A stretch of DNA of 64,000 nt from Hypericum androsaemum (GCA_963995505.1 OZ023185.1:17805691-17869690); one strand, 5' to 3'; shown: positions 25,331 to 38,388, counted from the stretch's first letter. Notes: generated from the letters alone by a model not told the origin. Numbers and translations: made by a program.

Positions 25331-25932
25331 ATCCCCCACTTGAATGATGATTAATGCATGCAAACTCTAATTGAAAGTTCTGACGTGTTATTATTACATC
25401 GAGACAGGTAGCTTGTGGCTCTGAACCTTCTCTAGTAATATGTTATCGGATTTACTCGCTGCTCGGTGAACGTGATGTCTAGAACCGTCAGCTTTTGGCG
25501 TAAACCAAGACAATAACATTTACACAATAATAACCCTAGTATATTTGGGTTCTCACGTTGTGTCCATTTCGGCCATGGACCGTATCTTGGATTCATAAGT
25601 AATTTTCCCATTTGAAGCGGCCTCACTTCGTACTTACATAGGTGATCTCCTATCAGGAGTATCCTGCCATACTCCACCTTTATCAAGGTATATGAATCAT
25701 TAAAAATGTAATGCTTAACCTTACCACAACTTTGCAGGTTAACACCAGGGCAGCTTCTGAGAATAAGATAGGTTCCAGGTGATTAACTGAACCCTCCATA
25801 ACTTAGTTGTCTCATTGAACCAAGTTTGTGGGATCTCCACTCATCATGTTGAGTTACCACTATGGACGTTCTTTAATGTGTGAATTTTAATCCCATTCCC
25901 CTTACTGTGTTGTACATTTGATCTCTATTGAT

Positions 25933-28900
25933 TCATTTCGTAAAAGGATCAGCTAAGTTGTCCTTGGACTTTACGTAATTAATAGTGATCACCCCACTAG
26001 AGATCAATTGTCTAACGGTATTGTGCCTTCGACGGATATGTCGAGACTTTCCGTTGTACATTGTACTTTGTGCTCTCCCGATTGCAGACATGCTATCACA
26101 ATGTATCAATACGGGAGGCACTGGTTTGCTCCAGCACAGAATATCCTCTAGGAAGTTTCTGAGCTATTCAGCTTCTTCTCCAGCTTTGTCTAGGGCTATA
26201 AACTCCGACTCCATGGTGGATCGAGCTATGCATATTTGTTTAGAGGACTTCCAAGACACAGCTCCTCCTCCTATGGTGAATACGTATCCACTCGTGGATT
26301 TGGAGTCCTTAGTGTCTGATATCCAGTTTGTGTCACTGTATCCTTCTAATATAGCTGAATATTTAGCATAATGTATGCCATAGTTTATGGTATATTTTAA
26401 ATACCGTAAAACTCTTTCCAGAGCTAGCCAGTGATCCTTTCCTGGATTACTTGTGAATCTACTAAGCTTACTAACTGAGTACGCAATATTGGGATGTGTG
26501 CAGTTTGTTAAATACATCAAGCTCCCGATAATTTGCGCATACCTCATTTGAGATACTGGGTCCCCTCGATTCTTGGCTAAGTGTAGATTTAAATCTACTG
26601 GAGTCTTAACCGGAGGTTTGTCAAAAGCTTCAAATTTCTTGAGCACGCTTTCCACGTAGTGAGATTGCGTCAAGATAATTTTGTTAGTTTTCCTAGAGAT
26701 TTTTATTCCTAGTATGACGTCTGCCAAACCCATATCTTTCATGTCAAAGTGGTCCTTTAACTTGTTCTTAGTTTTCACAATAACCTCTTTATTGCTTCCC
26801 ATAATTAGTAAGTCATCTACGTAGAGACATACAATTACGTAAGCTTCAGGTGTGTCCTTAATGTAAACATATTTATTGCACTCATTGATCTTAAATCCAT
26901 TCAACAGTATTATCCTGTCAAATTTCTCGTGCCGCTGTTTCGGCGCTTGTTTTAGCCCGTATAGTGACTTGATTAGCCGACACACTTTATGCTCTTGACC
27001 GGGAGCCACAAACCCTTCAGGTTGCTCCATGTATATCTCCTCTTCTAGTTCTCCATTTAGGAAAGCTATTTTTACGTCCATTTGGTAGATCTCGAGGTTA
27101 TAGAGTACCGCAACAGCTATGAGTACTCTAATTGATGTGATTCTTGTGACCGGTGAATACGTGTCAAAGAAATCATGTCCCTCGTTCTGTTTGAACCCCT
27201 TAGCTAGCAATCGAGCTTTGTACTTGTTGATTGATCCATCATCTTTGTATTTCCTTTTTAGGATCTACCTGCATCCCAAAGGTTTGCAGCCCGGTGGGAG
27301 ATTCATGATTTTCCACGTGTGATTTTGCATAATAGATTCTATCTCACTATTGATAGCTTCCTTCCAGAGAGGAGCATCTGGACTGGACAATGCCTCTTGG
27401 ATTATCCTGGGTTCATCTTCTAATGCATAGGTTAGATAATCCAGACCAAAAAATTTGGTTACCTTCGTCTGTTTATTACGTCTAGGTTCATCATCTTCCT
27501 GATTTAACCCTTGCGTAGTCTCGTGAGCCCTTTTCTTTGGACTTCCTTCCTTTCTTTCCTTATTAGGAAAGCTATTCTCAAAGAATATTGTGTTCCTTGA
27601 TTCTATGACCATTCCCGCGTTTATCTCAGGATTTTCAGATTTATGCACCAAAAATCGATAAGCACTACTATTTTGCACATATCCGATAAAGATGCAATCA
27701 ATGGTTTTGGGTCCTATTCTCACCTGCTTAGGCTTAGGTACTTTGACCTTTGCTAGCCACCCCCACACTTTAAGGTAACCGTAGGAAGGCTTCCTTCCTT
27801 TCCATAGTTCATATGGGATTTTATCCCTTTTCTTGTGTGACAACTTGTTTAGAATGTGGTTAGCTGAGAGCACAGCTTCCCCCTACATGTTTTGGGGTAA
27901 GCCCGAGCTAATCAACATAGCGTTCATCATCTCCTTAAGAGTTCAATTTTTGTATTCAGCTACGCCATTCGATTAAGGTGAGTATGGAGCAGTCGTCTGA
28001 TGAATAATGCCATGTTCTTGACAGAGTTCATCAAACGGAGCTATGTATTCTTGCCCTCGATCACTTCGGATCATTTTGATTTTCACGCTGAGTTAATTTT
28101 CAACCTCATTCTTATATCTCTTAAAGGCATCAAGAGCTTCGTCTTTACCCTTTAGGAGATATACGTAACAATATCTCGTGCAGTCATCGATAAACGTGAT
28201 GAAGTATTTTTTCCCGCCTTTAGTTTGCACGTGTTTCATATCGCAAGTGTCCGTATAAATTAACTCTAAAGGCGTAGTACTTCTTTCCACCGAATGGAAA
28301 GGTGCTTTGGTCATTTTAGCCTCCACACATACTTCACATTTATCAGATGGGTTGAACTCTAGATTCGGTAATAAATTTAAACTTACTAACTTTCTTAGCG
28401 AGTTTAAATTTACGTGTCCTAATCTACCATACCATAAATTAGAACACTTGGCCATGTAAGAAGAAGCGTTAACTTTATTTTCACCATTAAAGGTGCGATG
28501 TACAGCTATTATATTCATCTTAAATAGCCTATTTTCTAGATAACCCTTTCCTATGAATTGACCCGCTTTGGTCAGTACAAACTTATCAACCTCAAATACA
28601 AGCTTAAGACCGACTTTGCTTAACAGTGAGCCGGAAACTAAGTTCTTGCGGATGTCTGGGACATGCAGCACATCCTTGAGGATCAGCTCCTTTCCTGAGG
28701 TCAGCTTCAGGACCACCTTACCCAGATCGACGATCTTGGACGTTGCAGAGTTTTCCATGAACAGCTTTCGACCGGTGATCGAGATATAGCTCGAGAACAT
28801 CTCCTTGTCTGAGCAGATGTGGCGGGTAGCTCTTATATCCACGAACCACTCTCTCGGATTGTCCACCAGGTTGGCTTCAAACACTACAGCTGACAGATCC

Positions 28901-29778
28901 ATTTCGGACGAGTCTTCAGCCAGGTTAGTCTTTCCTTGGTCGTCCTTCTTCGGCTGGCGATAGTCTTTAGCCATGTGGCCGGGTTTGTCGCAGTTGTAGC
29001 AGTCGCCCTTGATCTTCTTGTTCTTTTTCTTCTTGGACTCTTGTTTCTCCTGCTTATCCCCAGACTTCTTCCTCTTCTTGCCACGTTTTCTCTCGGCGAG
29101 GTGCACGGTGGTCTCAGAGTTGGCCTTGCCTTGCTTGACTTCAGACTTTCGGTTATCTTCCTCGATCCTAAGTCTCACTATCAGGTCTTCTAAGCCCATG
29201 TCCTTCCTCTTGTGCTTGAGGTAGCTCTTGAAGTCCTTCCAGAGCGGGGGGAGCTTCTCGATCATCGCAGCTACTTGGAAGGACTCGCTGAGTTACATTC
29301 CTTCGGCTTGGATCTCGTGAAGAATTAGCTGCAACTCCTGCACTTGGTCGATGACCTTCTTGGAGTCCACTATCTTGAAGTCGAGGAATCGTCCAACGAT
29401 AAATTTCTTCGTCCCGGTATCCTCCGTTTTGTACTTCTTCTCGAGTGAACTCCACAGCTCCTTAGCAGTCTTGGCTACCGCGTAGACATTGTAGAGCGTA
29501 TCGTCTAGTCCATTCAGGACATAGTTCTGGCACAGGAAGTCGCTGTGACTCCACGCGTCGAGAGCGTTGATCTTCTGTTGATCCGTCTCATTTTTTGCTA
29601 TCTTCGGTGCTTTCTCTTTCAGGAACCGAACTAGGTTGAGCGTGGTCAGATAAAATGTCATCTTCTGTTGCCACCTCTTGAACTCGGTACCATTGAACTT
29701 CGCTGGCCTTTCGGCGTGGACAGTTCCTGGTACCGTTGTCAGTGCTACGGTGCTTGACGATGCCATCTTCAAGTACAT
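25933..29778 (-). pseudogene. Copia gag-pol polyprotein, one frame with several stops
   Basis: One reading frame runs from the ATG at 29778 to at least 25933 with no frameshift, broken only by stops at plus 29293-29295, 28093-28095, 27973-27975, 27943-27945, 27883-27885, 27265-27267, 26164-26166 and 25933-25935. In order it shows a gag domain, a CCHC zinc knuckle ([13 protein letters not shown], last Cys replaced by Tyr), a protease with DIRATRH in place of D-S/T-G-A, an integrase zinc region and core, a reverse transcriptase with YVDDLL intact, and RNase H. It encoded the proteins for reverse transcription and integration of the element. It cannot now make the full polyprotein. Confidence 0.93.
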
Positions 29779-29795
29779 GAATCTCGTCTTACGAT

Positions 29796-30878
29796 TATTA
29801 TTTCTGGAGGGTTCGGTGTACTTGATTAGGATCTACGACAGTCGAGGCAAGTGTTGGACACTTTCTCCATAAGATGAGATTGCCCCATATATTTTAGTGC
29901 GGTACGGGCTACGGCAATCGTCCCCAAGATACAACGACTATTCGAGCGTTTCTAAGAACGTTGCACACGTATCTCGAAACTTTTGGGCGAACCCTTATAT
30001 ACCCAGAACTTTCAGACGGACTATTTGTAAGTGAAGAACGGGGGGGAGAGGAGAAGACAACAGATGGAGTGCACTTGCTGCTGGGATGATTTGCAAATGA
30101 GGGAGAGAGGTCTATTTATAGGCGCTGGAAGAGTGGCAGGCAGGCACTCTGAAGGGGCGCGTCCGTTCGGCCAGCGGACTGGCTGGCTGCGCTCGTGGCC
30201 CTTCGGTGGTATTCTGGATCCTTCCAGGTGCGCCCAGACTATACTGGCACTCCTTCACGAGGGATCTCGCAACCCTTTGGCCGTCTGGAAGTCTCCAGGA
30301 TGTTCCAGCCCTTCGTGTCTCTTCGGTGGCCATCCTGGAAGGCGCTCGGAGCGGACTGGCTGGCTGCGCTCGTGGCCCTTCGGTGGTATTCTGGATCCTT
30401 CCAGGTGCGCCCAGACTATACTGGCACTCCTTCACGAGGGATCTCGCAACCCTTTGGCCGTCTGGAAGTCTCCAGGATGTTCCAGCCCTTCGTGTCTCTT
30501 CGGTGGCCATCCTGGAAGGCGCTCGGAGCCCCTCGTCACTTCGGTAGCTACGCAGCTCCTCCAACTTCTCGCGACGATGCGCACGTGCGAAGTGCCAAGT
30601 GCGCCACTAAGCGCCCATTGCGACCTGCGTTCAATGCGCCATGCGCACACGCTCGTGCTCGGATGGTGTAGCACCATCCTCGTCGCGGTTCGAGTTGGCT
30701 ATCCTTCCATTTGGTCAACTCATTTCCTAGTCAACAAGGAGTTTCTCCTTATAAACTAGAAAATGTTGGTGCCACTTTCCAATGTGGGATTGCACTTTTC
30801 TTTTCCTTTTTGGGCCTCCCACTTTGGGCCTTTATAATTTGGGCTTTGCATTGAATTTTCATTCAAGCTTTTCCAACA
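29796..30878 (-). repeat. 5' LTR of the copia element (1,083 bp)
   Basis: It holds two tandem 177-bp units (30173-30349 and 30350-30526) that differ little or not at all by eye, where the 3' LTR has one. It also has about 180-190 bases (about 29970-30160) absent from the 3' LTR, including a TTTATAGGCGC word. The outer end TGTTGGAAAAGC matches the partner. Confidence 0.88.
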
Positions 30879-30883
30879 TAAAA

Positions 30884-32852
30884 CACATCATCAGAAGAAT
30901 CACCAATATATATGATCTGAATAGTGCTCAACTCTGATAACCCACTGAGTACAGGTGGTGGAGTCCTAGTTCTCTAAAGAAATTTGCCAATAGAACTTGG
31001 ATTTTCTTAACAAAATCTTGAATCTAAATCTCACAGATATAAAACATATTATTGGGAGAGTCATTAACATATATGATCCAACTACTCGACTCTGATTGTC
31101 AAATTTCACTTAGTATCGGTGGGTCCTAGTCTCCTACAAAATATATGTGATTGAACGTGATTTCAGCTGTGGAAATTATTATCAGGTGAAAGGATTCGCC
31201 TTGACCCTTCTTCATGTTGGAGGGAAATAAATAATTGGGTTAGTTGCGAGGTTTCAATTAAGTTAATGGTGTAACGTGATCAAACGGATAACATGTCGAT
31301 GTGGGAGCCTCTGTGTCACTGGCAAGAAGAGATGCTTGAGGAAGACTTCAGTTTACACACTACTGCAATTTTGCAGATCTCGGTCCAAATTGCGTTCACC
31401 ATGAGAATTGTGGAGTTTTCCAGATGAGTCTGTGGTAGACAAGACAAGTAATGTGGTTATCAAAACCATAACCTGACGTCTTTATATATTGGTCAACTAG
31501 GTTCCCGTTATGTGTTAATAACTCGTGTCGGCTCATTAAGCACAAATTTAATCTTCCAATCAGTTCTCATGTTGTTGATAACCCCCCATCGGGTATTCGG
31601 CCTTTGTTACTTCGAGACCTTAGTTACATCTCGATTAATCCAGTGTACTGGGTGTTTAAAGTACGATTTATGAATAAAAGTTAAGGGCTTTTTTCCCGAC
31701 AGAAAAATTCTTTAACAAGGCCCATTAACAGAAATCCACTAGTTAGAATTATAGTTATTGGATCCAATATTAGGCCACTAGATATGAGGCCCATTAGCAG
31801 AAAGCCATAAAGCCACTAATTATAAGGCCCACTAACAGAAGCGAAAATTCCTCCTTATTATATGGAGTGGACTGTGGGCTGAATTTTATTTTTCAACCGA
31901 GGCCCATTGCACCAACCAAGTATTCTTTTTTGTGAGGATTAATACGTTGGAGTTCTTATGCATTTTGTTTCTGAGCACTTTTTTTCCCAACTGAAATTCG
32001 AAATCTGAACCACATTTGAGATAATCATTAAACCGAAAGAATGATATCTTAAACAAACTCATCAAACTCACTTTCGATGTGATAATATCTACGAAATATA
32101 CCTCGATTAGGACATTCTATCGGAGCATCCACTAACAACATCACCATTACCATCACTCCGATTCCTGCCAGCACCAGTTAAAAGCGTAAAAAAAGCAGCG
32201 TTATCTTGTCCTTAAGGCGACGAAAGTTTTCCACCAGAAGTTACAAAGATTATATTCTGGGATTGTTTTGTGTCCAGCTTGCTTTAGGTAAAGTTATTCT
32301 ATTCCTTTTTCAACTTTTTCACACTACCCATCGAAAAAATACGGCAAAGTGTAACATGAATGTACTACACCAGTAATTTATATAAATACATAACAGACCC
32401 TAAAAAATTTAAATACATAACTAAAAACATAACAACCTCTAACTAAAATATAGGTCCTTTACCAAAGGTTTGTCCTAAATGCACCGATTACGTCTACCGG
32501 GTTTCTGAACCCCTCATGCCAATCTATACGATTATTTTTGTAAATGTGAATCTGTATAGGATGAATTAATGCGGGGGGCGTTAAGATCGCAAATTTGATT
32601 GTGATTAAATCCAGATTGGTGATATTTTAAATCTAGCCCATAAATTTGTTTGTGTGCAAAATGTGTATAATCCTGGTAGTTAATAAGTACTTCTCCTATG
32701 ATGTAGTACTAGATTCTATAATTAGTCTTTTCCATATATGTTGTACCGTATATTAGACGTCATGGACGGGAAAAATCATTATCATCTAAACGGAAGTTGA
32801 GAGTGGTCAAATCGTGTACCAGAAAATTTCCTTGTTTGGTTAGTCCACCTAC
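30884..32852. other. Gene-free, with short imperfect repeats
   Basis: The word GGTGG-GTCCTAGT recurs at about 30955 and 31118, and also at 24487 just outside the other copia end, so the copia element went into an older repeat. AGGCCCATTARCAGAAA-like words recur at 31719, 31789 and 31825. No gene is supported. Confidence 0.5.
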
Positions 32853-32861
32853 TAATATAAT

Positions 32862-33369
32862 TTAAGGGAAAAGTACACATAAGTACCATGTAGTTTAGCG
32901 AATTCTGCATTTAGGATATGTGATTTAAAATTTCAAATTTAGACCATGTGGTATTCTTTTTTGGGACACACATCAGTCCCGGACAGCTCGGGTAGCTGCC
33001 CGGCTAGTTGGCAGTCCATGTGGGTTCAACGTCACCCGATTCATTGCTGACGTGGCATGTATAAAATTAACAAATGGTATTTTTAAAATATATCTCGTTA
33101 ATAGTCTTAATTAACAAATTATATTTTTAAAATATATTTCAAGTTTTTGGACTATTTTAGTAATTTTTTATATGCCACGTCAACAACGAATTAAACAAGA
33201 AATCATCCACGTGGAGCCGAAGTGGACGGCCACATGGCCGGGTACCCGGGCCGCCCAAAACTGAGGTGTGTCAAAAAAAAAACCACAGGGTCTAAATTTA
33301 AAATTTTAAACCACAGATCCTAAATGCGGAATTCGCTAAACTACAGGATACTTATGTGTATTTTTTCCA
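32862..33369. mobile_element. 508-bp MULE-type element with long terminal inverted repeats
   Basis: Perfect 9-bp target duplications TAATATAAT flank it (32853-32861 and 33370-33378). The arms of about 130 bases pair with few mismatches: GTACACATAAGTAC against its right-arm partner, GTAGTTTAGCGAATTC, then TTTAAAATTT. The arms run into GC-rich inner words (GGGTAGCTGCCCGG, GGGTACCCGGGC). No coding sequence is seen. Confidence 0.85.
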
Positions 33370-33378
33370 TAATATAAT

Positions 33379-36300
33379 GCAACTAGGTAAGATTTCGTTT
33401 TTTAAGACCATATAATTAACGAGTTTTTTTGTAAGCACTTGGTTGGATTAATTGGATGGAATCCACTAGACTACATTTCTTTCCCTAAATTAAGATTATG
33501 AAACAGACTAACACCAACGCATTAATTATTTCTGATTAGTAATCCCAATTAGACCACTAACCGAATTTCCCGAAAATGGTGATTGAAAGGGACGGGAGAA
33601 TGCTTAACTTCCGCTGTTTGATTGCTTACTGTGAGCCCAATTTAGGGAAATATAAAGGGTTCTCTCCATCTCTAATGACGTCTTAATTAAGAGCACTAAT
33701 GAGATTTTTTCTGACACTTTCCAACGTTCTGGCGAGAGTGTTATTTTATATTAATCAAAAGAGTATAAAGTATAAATTCTTACAAACGTAACAATATTAA
33801 ATACTCGTTAGTCGGTACAGTTGAGCATTTAAATAACAGGTTGATATAAATTTTTTTCTCAAATGCCACTTTCGAACGACATGGAACACACCTTTCTAAG
33901 TGATATACTCTAATTCACCTTCTCAAGTTTCTCTTATACCATAGTAACAAACAGCATTTGGCCTACCAGACCTAAATTTAATGAAGGTCATAATTCAAAG
34001 ACTGACAAATTATTTGTTTGGTGTAAAAAAATTATTAAAAAAAATAAAAGTATTAACAATAATATGCATACGATCAAATCATTCCGAATTTTGATATACT
34101 GTCAAATTTAAAAATACAAGAATTTTATACAAAATTTTGGGCAGATATACTGCGGGAAAAATGGTTGACAATACAGTAAAACCTCTCTAAAGTGATATTG
34201 TTGGGACCCGAAAAAATTATCACTTTAGAGAGGTTATCACATAAGAAAGATTTACATTTTCTTACTACAAAAAATTATTTTATTTGTATTCAAATAACCA
34301 AAAAATTATATATAAATCATAATTATTTCTTTGATGACATTCAAGTCTCCAATAAATATGTTAATAATAATCACAATTATATAAAAAATTAATATATATT
34401 TTTAATTTATTAATAATTTATTAACATCTATTTATGATAAAACTTTTATCCAAAAATACCTATAAATTAGAATAGATTTCTCTAAATTTATCAATAACGT
34501 ATATACTTCTGGGGCTCCTAAACAATCTCCCCATGGTACCATGATCGACAAGATCTGTAAAGAACAGTGTCAATAAAAAAAAGATAACCCTAATGTTATC
34601 CGAAAAGTCTTCAAAAATGGCTCGAGCATAAACATAATTTCAAGGTCACCTAATGTACCGTATCCAACACTCTTCGTCGCAGTGCAGAACTACTCAATGT
34701 TGGCCACTTAAATGAAAGTTCAAAATGCCAAAATCAGTCACATTTATGAAAACAACGCTAATAGAGTGGTATACCACTTACCAAACTAAGGTAAACATTG
34801 CATTGATATTTTAAGACAATTTAAAAGATGAATGATGATGTAAAAATTATCAAACAAGCAAATCTAGCACAAACTAACATCTTAAAATATTTTTCAAAAT
34901 TTTAAAGTATGTAAAAATATATGTATTTATTTAAAAATTTTACTTTTGAAAAAATATTAGTTATTACGATAGAGGGGTTATTAAATTTTAACACTGATCC
35001 CGACTCGAAATCAAAAATTTTTATTAATTTAAAGAGGTTATCACTTTAGAAGAAATTATTTTTCAGATGTTTTATAAATTGAAGAATCTGTAATTTGCGG
35101 AGGTGGCCGCATCCTGATCAAGAAGGGTCACATGAGTAATTTTGGTAGCCACAACAAGGGAGGCGAATTATTTGGAGTCCTTTTGTCCGGGAGCGACACG
35201 CTCCGAAAACGACACAGTTTGACGTCTAGATTTGGACTAAGCTAGCAGACGATGGACACGTGGTACCATCTCTTAAAATCGCCCGGAGGCCCCCGCCCCC
35301 GGACACCCAATATCCTAGCTGGCTGCCCTCCACTCTCTCTCTCTCTCTCTGGTCCACGTCAGATTCACTAATTAACTGTACCCTGGAAGAGACAAAAAGT
35401 ATTCCCAAACTTGTACAAACAATTTCACTGTTTTATAAATGTAGCGTACTTGCATGTAATCTGCTTGTGGCACTTTATATTTACAGCAATTTTAATGTGA
35501 AGATAAATTTATCGTGGTACTTTTCTTTTACATGATTTTTTCTATCGTATTTTAACAATCACGATTTTGTAAAAGAGAATCCAATACTAAATATATTGTA
35601 AATTAATAAAAAATTTACTTATGCTGAATCGAGATCATCATCGCTATATTATAAAAATATAAGGAGAAATACAAATAAACACACCAAAATCAGCACCCAC
35701 TTGTGAGCTACGAAATGGACAAATTGCGACAGTAATTTCAAAATATAGAAGTGAAATATATTCCAAAATATTGGTTTTTACGTGGAGTGGATGCAATATT
35801 TAGGAAATTCATCAAAATTTCCGAGCAATAATTCTGCCGTCCTCGTCATCTGACTGGCAAATTAATGGGATAGTTCAGATTTAGTTGAGTGAAATATTAG
35901 TGGCATTACGGTTTTTTATAGTCGGATGCTTGTAATTTTTATTTTTTATGAATAAATAAATAAATTAAATAATTATAAAAAAGAGTGAAATATTAGTTGA
36001 AATAGGAAAACAAAAAGGAGGGAAAAAGCAAAAACGAATCATGTGAAAAGTGTTGTGCGTCGAGTCATGGAGGAGAGAGGGGCGGGGTTAACGGCGACAA
36101 ATGCTCCTCCTTTAGGTTGCCACTGTCTCCCGCCAAAAGTATGTCCGGAGGAAACACATAACCACGTTTCTTTGTAGATGATTCCTTATGTCCTTGCTCC
36201 GGAAAATCTAATTTTGTTTTGTTTTCTTTTTGTTGTATCAAATGGCACGTATGCTATCAATTTTAGGGTAATATCTTGTTCGAACTCAAATTATTTTTTT

Positions 36301-37499
36301 AATTAAGTATTCAGATACAAAATTTTGAAACAAATACAATAAACATTATGTTTGAAGTCTAATTCAGGTAATAAAAGATCAAGTGAGAGTTTGTTTGTTA
36401 AAACTCGGAAGGTGTAAACATTCAACTTCCTAAGAAATTGTACTTGTGATAGAAAGTGCGTGTAAACAAAGTTATTTTTTCGAAATTATTTTTCATCCAA
36501 ATATCAATTAAGCTGATTAGTTTGTGCCCAAACCATTAATTATAATACGTAAATTTAATTAGTACAGTGGATGACATTTTTAATCCAACCAAATATAAGT
36601 TTACCCCAAGGTAGTCGGCAGCCCAAATAATCCAAAACGCCTGCTTTAGGAAATAAATTAAGGAGTCAATTCAAATGGGCCCTTGGACCCCACACTATAA
36701 AAGTGCTGGGCCTGGTTTAAGCGTCGCTACCCAAAGTTTCGGCTTTTTATTATTCAGACCGAAGCAGTAAAACATGCAAAAGTAAGTTCTTCGAAAGTTG
36801 AAACATACAAGTTACCGACCGAGACGAGGCACTTTAGTCTTTAACTCGGGTCGAGTTAATGCCTTAATGGGACTCACAACTCATAATTGTAACCTTTATT
36901 TAATTGTCACTTCGAACCAAACGATAGCGATAAAGAGCACCGAGTGTATTCTCGTACTAGATAGTATTTGTCACTGCTTAATTACGATATTCAGATATCT
37001 AGTACATTTGGTGCTATACTTTGATATAATTGATATACATATTTTTAGTATTTTTTTATGAGAGGTAATACAATTTAATTTTAAAAAAATTCAACGTGAT
37101 ACGACTCATATTCTGCTCGTATTTTTAACTGAAGTTTCATTTCATATTGGTATGCATTTTAAATTAAATCGGGTCTTATATACTTTTTATAATCAATGGG
37201 CAGGTTCGTATTTTTAAAAATTCTGAACTAATTCCTATGTTAAGGAGCCTTGTTAAACAAAACTGACATTAGAAACTTGCGTAGAAAAATAAAAATTGGC
37301 CTCGCGTGGTGATGGGAGCAAGCCCATAAGTCTGAGCTCAGAGTGGAAGAAGTACGGAGCAAGTTTCGGACACACGTTAATGCCAGCTTTGTTCATGCTC
37401 ATAGATTCCTAATAGCGTACATGTTGGACCAGGCGAGCCCCGCCGGCCCTCTTCTCTCTCATTTAGTCATTTTTATCTCAACCACCACATATTCATTTG
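33379..37499. other. Gene-free AT-rich stretch
   Basis: No gene, RNA or complete element could be supported in 4.1 kb apart from the hairpin at 34181. A short CT microsatellite lies at about 35332-35351. Open frames here are short and without recognisable motifs. Confidence 0.55.
34181..34234. repeat. Perfect 17-bp inverted repeat with a 20-base loop
   Basis: ACCTCTCTAAAGTGATA at 34181-34197 is followed by its exact reverse complement at 34218-34234. A related word, GAGGTTATCACTTTAGA, occurs at about 35034-35050, so the two may mark the ends of a degraded element of about 0.9 kb. No target duplication was found to prove it. Confidence 0.8.
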
Positions 37500-38360
37500 G
37501 GATAAGTTTATTTTAGTATCCTGTAGTTTCACTCATTTCGCACGAAGTACCATGTGGTTTCAAATTGGTATTTTAGTACCTCGTGATTGACCACCAATTT
37601 TTCGGGCAGGTCCAGGGCAGCTACCCGTCCAAACCCGCCCGAAACGATGTCGTTTTGAGACGACGTGGAAGACACGTGGTAAAATATTTTCTTAAGTTAG
37701 AGCTAACGTGGATCGTGATAAATTACATATTCAGTCCCTAATTTATTTATATTATTTTGAAATCCCCAAGTAAAAATTACCTACTCCCCGGCGTCTTTGC
37801 CAACACCTGCTGCTCCGTTGACGACGCCATTAACGCCTGCTCCATCAACAACTCCAACGTGCTCGCGGTCTCTGGCATCTCAATCGGTCAACAACGCCAT
37901 CGACGCCTGGCTCACGACGGAGTTCAAGTCCCCTTGGCCGGCCAACAGGAACAAGCCCTGGGGCGACGAGGTCATCTCCTTCTTGGACAACTCTGGCACA
38001 GAGATATCCAATCGATGCAAAATCGAAGAAATTAATACAAAAGCAATCTACCTCCTCCGGCCAAAAGCAAAATCAACTCAATCGATGCACAAATCGAAAC
38101 TGAATTGACGACGGAGAAGACGTCAGCCGACCAAAGAAAAAGCTTCTCAGACGACGACGGCGGTGGAGAGCAAGAAGAAGAGGCGTCGTAGTTTGGGAAC
38201 TCGCCTTCCTGCGACCAGAACTCGCCCTCGCTGAGTCTAGTCAGACAAACTCAGCCTTGCCCTTCGCCGGTGGGAGCCCAAACTCGTCATCCGAGGGCAG
38301 CTACCCGACCATGTAGCCGTCATTTTTTCGGGCAGGTCCAGGGCAGCTACCCATCCAAAA
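37500..38360. mobile_element. Chimeric MULE-family fragment with GC-rich, exon-like interior
   Basis: The left part (37505-37680) matches the family seen at 850-1040 (CCTGTAGTTTCAC, GTGGTTTCAAATT, GGGCAGCTACCCG). The word TTTTTCGGGCAGGTCCAGGG and its continuation recur at about 37598-37634 and 38323-38359. Between them lies GC-rich DNA (about 37785-38260) unlike the AT-rich flanks. It can be read as DDAINACSINNSNV in one frame and NNAIDAWLTTEFKSPW in another. I do not recognise the source gene. No second terminal repeat or target duplication was found. Confidence 0.5.
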
Positions 38361-38388
38361 CTTCAATATCAAAATCTTTACTATATAT

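Larger units (their letters stand above)
24532..30878 (-). mobile_element. Ty1-copia LTR retrotransposon, nearly full length, degenerate (6.35 kb)
   Basis: Perfect 5-bp target duplications TAAAA flank the element (24527-24531 and 30879-30883). On the minus strand the 5' LTR is 30878-29796 and the 3' LTR 25330-24532, both starting TGTTGGAAAAGC. A purine tract AAGTGGGGGAT lies just before the 3' LTR. Domain order is gag, zinc knuckle, protease, integrase, reverse transcriptase, RNase H, which is the copia order. The gag ATG at 29778 is only about 18 bases from the LTR, and no initiator-Met-type binding site (TGGTATCAGAGC) is visible there. Stop codons make it non-autonomous today. Confidence 0.95.
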
